Below, piece after piece: positions 1 through 6,751 of a stretch of 12,708 bases of DNA. Both the position numbers and the translations under genes were made by a program. Below the pieces are notes generated by a model that did no database searches, had not been told where the DNA came from, and saw nothing but the letters and a program-made list of their open reading frames with translations. The stretch is from an uncultured Acetatifactor sp. (GTDB lineage Bacteria > Bacillota > Clostridia > Lachnospirales > Lachnospiraceae): positions 1-12,708 of the forward strand of contig CAJUAP010000088.1 in assembly GCA_910584435.1 (NCBI GenBank), read 5' to 3'. How positions within the stretch are numbered: position 1 is the first letter of the stretch; every line of letters begins with the position of its first letter.

Positions 1-180
1 CAGGGTTCCGGTCAGGGCCAGAGAATGCAGGGTTCCGGTCAGGGCCAGAGAATGCAGGGCTATGGCCAGGGTCAGAGATTGCAGGAATCCGGCCAGGATC
101 AGAGAATGCAGGGCTACGGCCAGAGCCAGAGAATGCAGGAATCCAATCAGGATCAGAGGATGCAGCGCTCAGGCCAGAGA
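1..180 (+). repeat. 27-bp tandem repeat inside the coding region
   Basis: The unit is 27 bp (9 codons), so copy-number changes keep the reading frame. About six copies are visible, and the array is cut by the window edge. The first two copies are nearly identical at DNA level; later ones diverge at a few codons. This looks like recent slippage in a low-complexity protein. Confidence 0.8.
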
Positions 181-411
181 GTATCTGGTGATATGCAATT
201 TGACAGAAGGGTGCAGGAGCAGCGGCAGAATACTCAGGGGCAGAGATCCATGGGAGCGCCTCAGGGAGCCAGACCTGTGCCGTCAGGGCAGGAGGACGCT
301 CGAAGAGCACAGAGGAGAAATGACGATCAGGGATGGCAGTCCAGGAACTTTATGGCAGATGAAGAGGAAGAGTTTGATTTGGAATTTTTGAATTATGACG
401 AGGAACAATAA
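1..411 (+). CDS. Q/G/R-rich 9-residue-repeat protein, 5' end missing
   Basis: The reading frame is open at base 1, so the start and an unknown N-terminal part lie upstream. The visible part is 136 codons ending in TAA at 409-411. Its first ~60 residues are about six head-to-tail copies of a nine-residue unit of the type MQGSGQGQR, with variants carrying Y, E or D. A low-complexity Q/R stretch follows, then a strongly acidic tail (DEEEEFDLEFLNYDEEQ) at the C-terminus. There are no membrane segments or catalytic motifs. The basic, glutamine-rich body with an acidic end resembles disordered regions of nucleic-acid-binding or assembly proteins, but I recognise no family and the part that would reveal its role is outside the window. 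A strong terminator directly follows, so it closes its own transcription unit. Confidence 0.75.
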   Translation, partial: QGSGQGQRMQGSGQGQRMQGYGQGQRLQESGQDQRMQGYGQSQRMQESNQDQRMQRSGQRVSGDMQFDRRVQEQRQNTQGQRSMGAPQGARPVPSGQEDARRAQRRNDDQGWQSRNFMADEEEEFDLEFLNYDEEQ

Positions 412-432
412 TATAATGTAATATGCGGAATG

Positions 433-478
433 AAAACAGGGAGTATTCCTTCCATTAATAAGGAGTACTCTCTGTTTT
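433..478 (+). terminator. Rho-independent terminator
   Basis: The 19-nt arms 433-451 and 460-478 pair at 17 Watson-Crick positions plus two G-U pairs around an 8-nt loop. The left arm starts with AAAA and the right arm ends with TTTT, typical of an intrinsic, possibly bidirectional, terminator. It lies 22 bp after the stop of the repeat protein and separates it from the gntR-clpC unit. Confidence 0.88.
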
Positions 479-523
479 GGCATATGGATTTCTAAAAAAC
501 ATCTAAACTTTTCTTCTCTTTGG

Positions 524-552
524 TTGACAGTGCAGGGTGGTTGGTCTATGAT
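524..552 (+). promoter_or_regulatory. Sigma-A promoter for gntR-clpC
   Basis: TTGACA at 524-529 and TATGAT at 547-552 are separated by exactly 17 bp, a near-consensus housekeeping promoter. Transcription would start near 559, giving a leader of about 110 nt before the GTG start of the GntR gene. A second -10-like TATACT at 554-559 is too far from this -35. Confidence 0.75.
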
Positions 553-588
553 TTATACTGACGCTGCTGAAATTTGCCATGCTGCCCG

Positions 589-641
589 ACTCACGAGCGG
601 CAGACGTTATGGGTTAGCGGCAGGCATTATCGCTCGTGAGT
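589..641 (+). promoter_or_regulatory. Inverted repeat in the gntR leader
   Basis: ACTCACGAGCG (589-599) and CGCTCGTGAGT (631-641) are perfect 11-bp inverted repeats around 31 nt. CTGCC at 582-586 can instead pair with GGCAG at 599-603 or at 619-623, so mutually exclusive folds are possible. No U-tract follows, so it is not a simple terminator. It could be an mRNA structure or an operator; which one is undetermined. Confidence 0.5.
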
Positions 642-669
642 ATCAATGAGGTGGGAAAGGAGATAATTC

Positions 670-1038
670 GTGGTGATTGAAATTGATTTTAATAGTGATG
701 AAGCATTGTATCTTCAACTGCGTAACCAAATCATACTGGGAATAGCTACTTCTCAGTTCCATGAGGGTGATTCCCTTCCCAGTGTGCGTCAGCTGGCAGA
801 TTCTATTGGTATTAACATGCATACGGTCAATAAGGCTTATACCGTATTGAAGCAGGAAGGGTATGTAAAGGTTGATAGAAGAAGAGGTGCGGTGGTAGCA
901 ATTGATGTGGACAGGATGAGGACATTGACAGAATTGAAGAAAGAACTTCAGGTTATTCTGGCAAAGAGCAGCTGTAAAAATATTTCCAAAGAAGAAATAC
1001 ATGAATTAATAGAGGAAATTTACGAAGATTATCATTAA
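670..1038 (+). CDS. GntR-family (YtrA-type) transcriptional regulator
   Basis: This 122-residue protein is a minimal GntR regulator. The winged helix-turn-helix spans about residues 10-75: YLQLRNQI, then the recognition-helix region PSVRQLADSIGINMHTVNKAY, then the wing GYVKVDRRRGAVV. Only a short helical tail (about 80-122) follows, with no effector-binding domain, which fits the YtrA subfamily. Members usually repress neighbouring ABC-transporter operons; here the next gene is clpC and no transporter is visible. The GTG start at 670 is chosen because AAAGGAG (656-662) sits 7 nt upstream; GTG at 673 is an alternative. The gene follows a near-consensus promoter and no terminator separates it from clpC, so co-transcription is likely. 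The last codons and stop lie in the first copy of a 43-bp tandem repeat. The family call is firm; target and ligand are unknown. Confidence 0.9.
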   Translation: MVIEIDFNSDEALYLQLRNQIILGIATSQFHEGDSLPSVRQLADSIGINMHTVNKAYTVLKQEGYVKVDRRRGAVVAIDVDRMRTLTELKKELQVILAKSSCKNISKEEIHELIEEIYEDYH

Positions 1039-1152
1039 GCAAATGGAATTGCAGTTGAGAGTCTGGGAAGATTATCATTAAGCAAACGGAATTGCAGTTG
1101 AGAGTCTGGGAAGATTATCATTAAGCAAATGGAATTGCAGTTGAGAGTTTAT
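1024..1152 (+). repeat. 43-bp tandem repeat covering the gntR stop codon
   Basis: Three copies start at 1024, 1067 and 1110, each beginning GAAGATTATCATTAAGC. Copies 1 and 2 differ by one base (AAATGG versus AAACGG); copy 3 differs at its end. The first copy encodes the last GntR residues (EDYH) and its TAA, and later copies repeat that codon run downstream of the stop. Degenerate echoes continue at 1153 (GAAGACGAACATT) and about 1192 (TTACGAAGACAGCATTTT), so the whole gntR-clpC spacer may have grown by duplication of the gntR 3' end. Confidence 0.9.
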
Positions 1153-1262
1153 GAAGACGAACATTGACTACACGGCATTATAGCTGTGAATTTACGAAGA
1201 CAGCATTTTCGTTGAGAATAAAGGAGAAAAATAAGAAGGAAGTCGGGAAGGGAGGTAACAGC

Positions 1263-3719
1263 ATGCAGTCACGGTTTACGGATAAGGCACAGGAGGCATT
1301 GAGTCATGCATCCAAATATGCCAGCCATTTGAAACAGGGATATGTGGGAACAGAGCATATATTGGCAGGACTGCTGAGAGAATCTGAGGGTGTAGCTCAT
1401 AAGGTTCTGACAGATAACGGGGTGGAGTTGACACAGGTTCTGGAGATGATTCAGGAGCTGATTGCATTTGAGAGCGGCGTAGGATTGAAGGAAAGAGAAG
1501 GATATTCACCCAGGGCACTGAAAATTCTGGAGGAGGCACACAGACAGGCAGCCAGGTTCGGTCAGAAGGAGACAGGAACGGAACATCTGTTAATGGCGTT
1601 GATTAAGGAAGGAGAGAATGTAGCGGTTCGCCTGCTAAATACTCTTGGAATCAATATACAGAAGATATATGTTGACACTTTGGTTTCCATTGGACAGGAC
1701 GGTAATCTCTATAAGGAGGACTTGGGAAAGAAAGCATCTCTGAAAGGGAAGGGCAGCGCATTGAACCAGTACAGCAGGGACTTGACTGCTATGGCCAGGG
1801 AAGGCGGATTAGATCCTGTCATTGGCAGGGAAGATGAGATTCGGAGATTGATTCAGATTCTCAGCCGCCGTACTAAGAATAATCCATGTCTGATCGGTGA
1901 GCCGGGCGTGGGTAAGACAGCAGTGGTGGAAGGTCTTGCACAGCGCATTGTAGAGGGAAAAGTGCCCTTTACCGTCAAAGATAAAAGGGTGTTGACATTA
2001 GATTTGTCAGGTATGGTGGCAGGAAGTAAATACCGTGGTGAATTTGAAGAGAGAATTAAGCGGGTGATCCGGGAAGTGATAGATGACGGCAATGTGATTC
2101 TATTCCTGGATGAGCTGCACACATTGATAGGTGCAGGAGGTGCAGAGGGCGCTATCGATGCCTCCAATATTTTGAAGCCGTCCCTGGCAAGGGGAGAGCT
2201 GCAGCTGATTGGAGCTACAACCATAGCAGAATACCGCAAATATATCGAGCGGGATGCTGCGCTGGAACGTCGTTTTCAGCCGGTAAACGTGGAAGAACCC
2301 ACAGAGGAAGAAGCCATACGAATCCTGGACGGAATTAAGAAAAAGTACGAAGAACATCATCAGGTGACGATTACGCCGGAAGCTGTGGCAGCGGCGGTGA
2401 GGCTTTCCAGCCGTTATATCAATGACAGGAATCTGCCGGATAAGGCAATTGACTTAATAGATGAGGCAGCGGCAAGTGCCAGGCTCCGGGCTGTGGATAT
2501 ACCGGATAAACAAAAAGAGCTGCTGGAGCAGATTAAGAAAATGGATCTGCAGATTGAACGTTCCATCCGGATGGAGGCATTTTCGCAGGCAGTGGAAATC
2601 AAGCATACTCAGGACAAGCTGATGAAGAAATATCAGCGTATGAAAAAACGTGCGGAGAGTCAGGAGATTAATAAGAAATTTTCTATTGGAGAGAACGAAA
2701 TAGAAGAAGTAGTGGCCATGTGGACCAAGATTCCGGTGCAGAAACTGGCGCAGAAGGAAAGTGAACGTCTGCTTAAGCTGGAAGGAATTCTTCATAAGCG
2801 GGTCATCGGCCAGGAAGAGGCTGTGACGGCAGTGGCAAAGGCAATGCGCAGGGGCAGGGTAGGACTGAAAGACCCCAGGAGGCCGATTGGCTCTTTTCTG
2901 TTCTTAGGGCCCACCGGTGTGGGCAAAACGGAACTTTCCAAGGCGTTGGCAGAAGCCATGTTCGGCTCGGAGGATGCCATCATACGTGTGGATATGTCGG
3001 AGTATATGGAGGGGCATTCCGTATCTAAAATGATCGGTTCACCGCCCGGATATGTGGGTTTTGAAGAGGGTGGACAGCTCAGTGAAAAAGTGCGCCGGAA
3101 TCCTTATTCCGTGGTGCTGTTTGATGAGATTGAGAAGGCGCATCCGGATGTGTTCAATGTATTGCTTCAGGTGTTGGATGACGGACATATTACGGATTCC
3201 AAGGGCCGAAAGGTCAGCTTTAAGAATACGATCCTGATTATGACATCCAATGCAGGCGCGCAGAGAATTGTGGACCCCAAAAACCTGGGGTTTGCCACGG
3301 CTGGCGATGGGAAGAGAGACTATGAGAAAATGAAGTCCGGCGTTATGGAAGAGGTAAAACGCAGCTTTAAGCCGGAATTTATTAATCGTATTGATGATAT
3401 TATTGTATTCCACCAGCTGGATAAAGAGAATATGAAAGCAATTGTAAACCTGCTGGCTTCCGGTTTGTATAAACGCTGTGAAGAGCAGATGGACATTAAG
3501 CTGACCTTGACAGGGGCATTGAAGGAGCATTTGGTAGAGAAATATTCCGATGTGAAGATGGGAGCAAGGCCATTGAAACGTGCAATTCAGTCTGTGGTGG
3601 AGGACTCTCTGGCGGAGGAGATTCTGTCGAAAAGGGTACAGCCGGGAAATGTGGTGACGGCAGGATTTAAGAACGGCAAGGTCACATTTACAGTAAAAGG
3701 TGATGGGACACAGGAATGA
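1263..3719 (+). CDS. clpC: ClpC, Hsp100 AAA+ unfoldase of the ClpCP protease
   Basis: This 818-residue protein unfolds substrates and feeds them to ClpP. All ClpC parts are present: a Clp N-domain with two repeats (TEHILAGLL near 30 and TEHLLMALI near 105); NBD1 with Walker A GEPGVGKT (212-219) and Walker B D283/E284; a UVR-type coiled linker around 425-465; NBD2 with Walker A GPTGVGKT (549-556) and Walker B D621/E622; the ClpP-docking tripeptide LGF (675-677); and the D2-small end MGARPLKRAIQ. The linker and N-domain distinguish it from ClpA, ClpB and ClpX. The ATG at 1263 is chosen because GGAGG at 1251-1255 lies 7 nt upstream; the frame runs 33 codons further up but lacks conserved sequence. 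No CtsR heptad repeat or CIRCE element is visible upstream, and ctsR-mcsA-mcsB are replaced by a GntR gene. I see no clear terminator behind it. Very secure call. Confidence 0.97.
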   Translation: MQSRFTDKAQEALSHASKYASHLKQGYVGTEHILAGLLRESEGVAHKVLTDNGVELTQVLEMIQELIAFESGVGLKEREGYSPRALKILEEAHRQAARFGQKETGTEHLLMALIKEGENVAVRLLNTLGINIQKIYVDTLVSIGQDGNLYKEDLGKKASLKGKGSALNQYSRDLTAMAREGGLDPVIGREDEIRRLIQILSRRTKNNPCLIGEPGVGKTAVVEGLAQRIVEGKVPFTVKDKRVLTLDLSGMVAGSKYRGEFEERIKRVIREVIDDGNVILFLDELHTLIGAGGAEGAIDASNILKPSLARGELQLIGATTIAEYRKYIERDAALERRFQPVNVEEPTEEEAIRILDGIKKKYEEHHQVTITPEAVAAAVRLSSRYINDRNLPDKAIDLIDEAAASARLRAVDIPDKQKELLEQIKKMDLQIERSIRMEAFSQAVEIKHTQDKLMKKYQRMKKRAESQEINKKFSIGENEIEEVVAMWTKIPVQKLAQKESERLLKLEGILHKRVIGQEEAVTAVAKAMRRGRVGLKDPRRPIGSFLFLGPTGVGKTELSKALAEAMFGSEDAIIRVDMSEYMEGHSVSKMIGSPPGYVGFEEGGQLSEKVRRNPYSVVLFDEIEKAHPDVFNVLLQVLDDGHITDSKGRKVSFKNTILIMTSNAGAQRIVDPKNLGFATAGDGKRDYEKMKSGVMEEVKRSFKPEFINRIDDIIVFHQLDKENMKAIVNLLASGLYKRCEEQMDIKLTLTGALKEHLVEKYSDVKMGARPLKRAIQSVVEDSLAEEILSKRVQPGNVVTAGFKNGKVTFTVKGDGTQE

Positions 3720-3769
3720 TAAACAGTTCAGCCAATAGGAAAACCACAGCCAGAAAGTTGAAAAAAATG

Positions 3770-3798
3770 TGGAAAATGGATGCATTTTATATTATACT
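3770..3798 (+). promoter_or_regulatory. Possible promoter before the 104-bp repeats
   Basis: A good -10, TATACT (3793-3798), lies 17 bp from a weak -35, TGGAAA (3770-3775), in an AT-rich stretch just after clpC. If active, it would transcribe the repeat array as a ~330-nt leader of the 137-residue gene. The 411-bp stretch between clpC and that gene otherwise holds only the repeats. Confidence 0.4.
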
Positions 3799-3876
3799 AT
3801 AAGTGATAAGAGAACGAAGTTATTTCTCTGCAGCATGATATCTGACAGAGGCAAAACCGTGAGCAGGATGTGGGGC

Positions 3877-4116
3877 AGGGCGCTGTCAGGGCAGAGGCGG
3901 AACTGGAAACAGCCGAAGCCGTGACAGCGCCGGAGAGGATTATGGACGAATGTGTAACGGCCATAAACCTCTCCACGGAAAGGGCGCTGTCAGGGCAGAG
4001 GCGGAACTGGAAACAGCCGAAGCCGTGACAGCGCCGGAGAGGATTATGGACGAATGTGTAACGGCCATAAACCTCTCCACGGAAAGGGCGCTGTCAGGGC
4101 AGAGGCGGAACTGGAA
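3877..4116 (+). repeat. 104-bp structured tandem repeat, 2.3 copies
   Basis: Copies start at 3877 and 3981 and a 32-bp partial copy at 4085; the two full copies look identical. Each unit can form two hairpins. Hairpin A pairs GGCGCTGTCA (3879-3888) with TGACAGCGCC (3922-3931), and inside it CTG-GAAA-CAG offers a GNRA-capped inner stem flanked by GG/CC and GGC/GCC. Hairpin B pairs GGAGAGGATTATGG (3932-3945) with CCATAAACCTCTCC (3961-3974) with one A-A mismatch and a 15-nt loop. The third copy supplies only another left arm of hairpin A (4087-4096), which could compete for the right arm of copy 2. The array ends 14 bp before the start codon of the next gene, so it probably lies in its 5' UTR. 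I know no named element like this. Confidence 0.9.
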
Positions 4117-4130
4117 TGGAGGATAAAAAA

Positions 4131-4544
4131 ATGGCAGTGGTGGAGGAATTGCTCCGCAGTGAGACTGATGGTGCGATTAGTTTTGGAAATCACAAATTGA
4201 CCAAAAAGGCAAAGGTGGAAGATTTCCCTCATGAGGGGGATTTGCTAAAAGTAAAGACCTACAATGAGATCACAAAATTAGAGAAAAACGGCATGTTTCT
4301 CTATGAATCTGTACCGGGCACCAGTGTTCTGGAATTCGTGGAGACGGAACAGGGTGTGGAGTTCATTGTGGAAGGCGATGAAGATGCACAGATTACCATA
4401 GGGCTTATGGAAGATAAAGTATATGAGGTATTTGTTGACGGCTGCAGCACCGGAACCATGAAGACCGGCCTTGGAGGCAAATTGTCCTTGAGTGTGGAAC
4501 TGGGCGCTGCTGACGAGGTACCTGTGAAAATAGTCCAGATATGA
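4131..4544 (+). CDS. Conserved-type hypothetical protein, 137 aa ("endosialidase"-labelled family)
   Basis: ATG at 4131 is chosen over the in-frame ATG at 4116 because GGAGG at 4118-4122 lies 8 nt before it and downstream of 4116. The product is a soluble, acidic, beta-rich protein with no signal peptide or membrane segment. Recognisable blocks are DGAISFGNHKL near the start, KVKTYNEITKLEKNGMFLYE and VPGTSVLEF in the middle, and a C-terminal half (ITIGLMEDKVYEVFVDG, then GLGGKLSLSVEL) with the look of a small beta-sandwich. From memory, proteins of this type recur in Lachnospiraceae and some carry the database label endosialidase. I see no sialidase Asp boxes or catalytic set, so that label should not be read as function. 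It sits between clpC and radA behind the structured repeat array, which may control it. Confidence 0.8.
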   Translation: MAVVEELLRSETDGAISFGNHKLTKKAKVEDFPHEGDLLKVKTYNEITKLEKNGMFLYESVPGTSVLEFVETEQGVEFIVEGDEDAQITIGLMEDKVYEVFVDGCSTGTMKTGLGGKLSLSVELGAADEVPVKIVQI

Positions 4545-4588
4545 TAACATAGTTTTTTAGAATATTAAATATGGATAAGAGTACATTG

Positions 4589-4615
4589 CGCGGGGAGAGT
4601 AAGGGACTTCCCGCG
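4589..4615 (+). terminator. Weak hairpin terminator after the 137-aa gene
   Basis: CGCGGGGAG (4589-4597) pairs with CTTCCCGCG (4607-4615), with one G-U pair and a 9-nt loop. It is followed by TAATTTG, a poor U-tract. It lies 45 bp after the stop, and termination there is probably partial. Confidence 0.45.
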
Positions 4616-4727
4616 TAATTTGTAACAGTTCAGACGGGCAGCGGTCCAAACGGATGTCCATTGCCTGTGGGTTCCTGACACTGCCAAAGCAGGAGGCGGA
4701 ATTAGGAATTGGAACCGGAAATGAAGG

Positions 4728-4749
4728 GGAAGTTTGGAAGTAAACTTCC
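4728..4749 (+). promoter_or_regulatory. Perfect hairpin upstream of radA
   Basis: GGAAGTTT (4728-4735) and AAACTTCC (4742-4749) pair around a 6-nt loop and are followed by GAATTTTG. This could be a second weak terminator or a leader structure. A further small stem, ATGCCC (4763-4768) with GGGCAT (4775-4780), abuts the G-rich ribosome site of radA. I see no convincing promoter in 4545-4794. Confidence 0.4.
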
Positions 4750-4794
4750 GAATTTTGAATCGATGCCCGCCAGGGGGCATGGGGGTGTGTAAAT

Positions 4795-6195
4795 ATGGCA
4801 AAGAGTAAGACTTCCACGGTGTTTTTCTGTCAGAGCTGTGGATATGAATCTGCAAAGTGGATGGGACAATGTCCGGGCTGTAAGAGCTGGAATACATTTG
4901 TGGAAGAAACAATCAGCAAATCCGCATATAAAAATGCCGGAAGCGGCGGTATTTCCGCAAGTGCTTCCGGAAGACAGGCGAAGCCGGTTCCGGCAGTGCT
5001 GTCGGAGGTTACGGTCCGGGAAGAAGATAAGCTCACCACAGGCATAGGGGAGCTTGACAGAGTGCTGGGCGGAGGTATTGTACAGGGGTCTCTGACATTG
5101 GTGGGCGGTGATCCGGGCATCGGAAAGTCCACGCTGCTTCTGCAGGTGTGCCGGAATCTGTCTGGGAGCGGTCATAAGGTATTATATATATCAGGGGAGG
5201 AATCTCCGGCCCAAATCAAGATGCGTGCGGATAGAATTGGAGAATTTTCTTCTCAAATGTATCTGCTCTGCGAGACAAGCCTGGATGAGATTGCAGAGGT
5301 AATCCGCAGCCAGAAGCCGGAGGCGGTGGTGATAGACTCCATTCAGACCATGTATAATGAAAATGTCTCCGCCGCGCCGGGCAGTGTGTCCCAGGTAAGG
5401 GAGTCCACAGGCATTTTACTGCAGCTGGCCAAAGGGCTGGGCGTGTCCATTCTCATTGTGGGCCATGTGACAAAGGAAGGGACGGTTGCAGGCCCCCGTG
5501 TGCTGGAGCATATGGTGGATACGGTGCTTTATTTTGAAGGTGACAGACATGCTTCCTACCGTATTCTGCGGGGGGTAAAGAATCGTTTCGGCTCCACCAA
5601 TGAGATTGGGGTGTTTGAAATGCAGGAGCAGGGTCTGCAGGAAGTGATAAATGCTTCGGAATATATGCTGGACGGACGGCCGGAAAATGCCAGCGGCTCC
5701 GTGGTTGCATGCACCATGGAGGGAACGAGGCCGCTTCTGGTGGAAATTCAGGCGCTGGTCTGCCATAGCAATTTTGGAATTCCGCGCAGACAGACCATAG
5801 GGACGGATTTCAACAGGGTGAATCTTCTTATGGCAGTGCTGGAGAAACGTTCCGGTGTGCAGCTGGCTTCCTGTGATGCCTATGTGAACATTACCGGAGG
5901 TTTAAAGCTGTCTGAACCTGCCATAGATTTAGGAATTGTGATTGCAGTATTGTCCAGCTTCAAAAATTGTGCGTTAAGTCCCAAGCTGGTTGCCTTTGGG
6001 GAAGTCGGCTTATGCGGTGAAGTCAGAGCTGTCAGTATGGCAAGACAGCGTGTGGCAGAAGCGGAGAAGCTGGGCTTTGACACCTGCATCCTTCCCTATG
6101 TGTGTGCGCAGGAATGCAGAAAGAACAGCCAAAGCGGTAAGATAAAAATCATAGGTGTGCGCACAGTGCAGGATGTGATGGGAAGTTTGTTTTAG
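4795..6195 (+). CDS. radA: DNA repair protein RadA (Sms), RecA-like branch-migration ATPase
   Basis: This 466-residue protein has the standard RadA layout. The N-terminal zinc finger uses Cys12, Cys15, Cys26 and Cys29 (CQSCG, then CPGC). The RecA-like core has Walker A GGDPGIGKS (104-112) and the family signature KNRFG (262-266). The C-terminal part (about 285-466) is the Lon-protease-like domain that holds the hexamer (IDLGIVIAVLSS, FGEVGLCGEVRAV). RadA drives branch migration of recombination intermediates as a ring on ssDNA. The ATG at 4795 is preceded by GGGGGTG (4781-4787), an imperfect Shine-Dalgarno that a small stem could partly occlude. The clpC-radA neighbourhood is common in Firmicutes; disA, a frequent next gene, is absent. 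A Uma2 remnant begins at the codon after the TAG. Length and motifs are normal; secure call. Confidence 0.97.
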   Translation: MAKSKTSTVFFCQSCGYESAKWMGQCPGCKSWNTFVEETISKSAYKNAGSGGISASASGRQAKPVPAVLSEVTVREEDKLTTGIGELDRVLGGGIVQGSLTLVGGDPGIGKSTLLLQVCRNLSGSGHKVLYISGEESPAQIKMRADRIGEFSSQMYLLCETSLDEIAEVIRSQKPEAVVIDSIQTMYNENVSAAPGSVSQVRESTGILLQLAKGLGVSILIVGHVTKEGTVAGPRVLEHMVDTVLYFEGDRHASYRILRGVKNRFGSTNEIGVFEMQEQGLQEVINASEYMLDGRPENASGSVVACTMEGTRPLLVEIQALVCHSNFGIPRRQTIGTDFNRVNLLMAVLEKRSGVQLASCDAYVNITGGLKLSEPAIDLGIVIAVLSSFKNCALSPKLVAFGEVGLCGEVRAVSMARQRVAEAEKLGFDTCILPYVCAQECRKNSQSGKIKIIGVRTVQDVMGSLF

Positions 6196-6474
6196 GAGGT
6201 TTATCCGGCACCTTTTGCTGTTAAACTGTTTGAGGACAGTGATAAGACTGTGGCAGAACCGGATATCACCGTTATCTGTGATCTGAACAAGCTGAACCTC
6301 TATATGAATGCCGGTGTGAAAGAATACTGGATTGTAAATCCAATGGACCGGTCTGTGTATGTTTATTTTCTGGAGGAAGATAAATTTAAAACCGCTGCTT
6401 ACACGCTCAATGACAGCATCAAGGTCAATATTTATGATGATCTTTGGATTCATTTGAAAGAACTTGGCCTGTAA
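6196..6474 (+). pseudogene. Uma2-family (PD-(D/E)XK) nuclease remnant
   Basis: Directly after the radA stop, in the same frame, the translation reads EVYPAPFAVKLFEDSDKT, then EPDITVICDLNKL, NLYMNAGVKEYWIVNP and IYDDLWIHLKELGL before TAA. These are Uma2/DUF820 blocks in the correct order. A full member has about 185-190 residues; here the N-terminal third is missing. Between NKL and NLYM the block of about 30 residues that normally carries GAPDWxxEIVSPS is also gone, which takes out most of the PD-(D/E)XK active site. Both flanks of the internal gap read KL, so an in-frame deletion between short AAGCTG repeats is plausible. A 74-residue peptide could still start at GTG 6250, but there is no good ribosome site and no catalytic core. 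I call it a decayed gene. It ends just before a terminator, perhaps the original one. Confidence 0.85.
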
Positions 6475-6487
6475 CAAACTTCTGTAG

Positions 6488-6520
6488 AGTCTCTGGGGAT
6501 GCCTCAGAGACTTTCTTTAT
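6488..6520 (+). terminator. Rho-independent terminator after radA / Uma2 remnant
   Basis: AGTCTCTGGGG (6488-6498) pairs with CCTCAGAGACT (6502-6512), with one G-U pair and a 3-nt loop (ATG), followed by TTCTTTAT. This closes the left transcription unit. The 231 bp after it, up to the convergent XRE gene at 6752, hold no gene I can support. Confidence 0.85.
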
Positions 6521-6751
6521 GGAAAAAAATTACATAGACAATCTCTGTCATTTTCCCATTGTATAATAATACCATAATCGAAAGGCTCTGCCGGATATTA
6601 ACTGATGTCATAAGGCATGAGCTGTCAGAAACATTGCAGAGGAGGTGGTGGAAACGGCGGCAGCAGGAGAAACCGGCATCACAAAAAATCCCAGCGGCTG
6701 ACAGAGAGCGGATCGGAGATGGGATCAACGGATTGTGCAGAGAAAAAGAAT

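Noticed and set aside
1164..1192. TTGACT before clpC as a separate promoter
   Set aside because: No acceptable -10 lies 16-18 bp downstream (TGAATT only), so I do not call it.
1164..1262. N-terminal extension of ClpC by 33 residues
   Set aside because: The ribosome site GGAGG at 1251-1255 fits ATG 1263, which begins the standard Clp N-domain; the extension is the decayed repeat spacer.
3039..3785. 248-codon minus-strand frame inside clpC
   Set aside because: It is antisense to the conserved second ATPase domain of ClpC and encodes a low-quality Cys/His-rich sequence; a composition shadow.
3877..4116. CRISPR array or rRNA/tRNA-like gene
   Set aside because: The repeats are 104 bp, contiguous and internally palindromic, without spacers; no tRNA cloverleaf or rRNA signature is seen.
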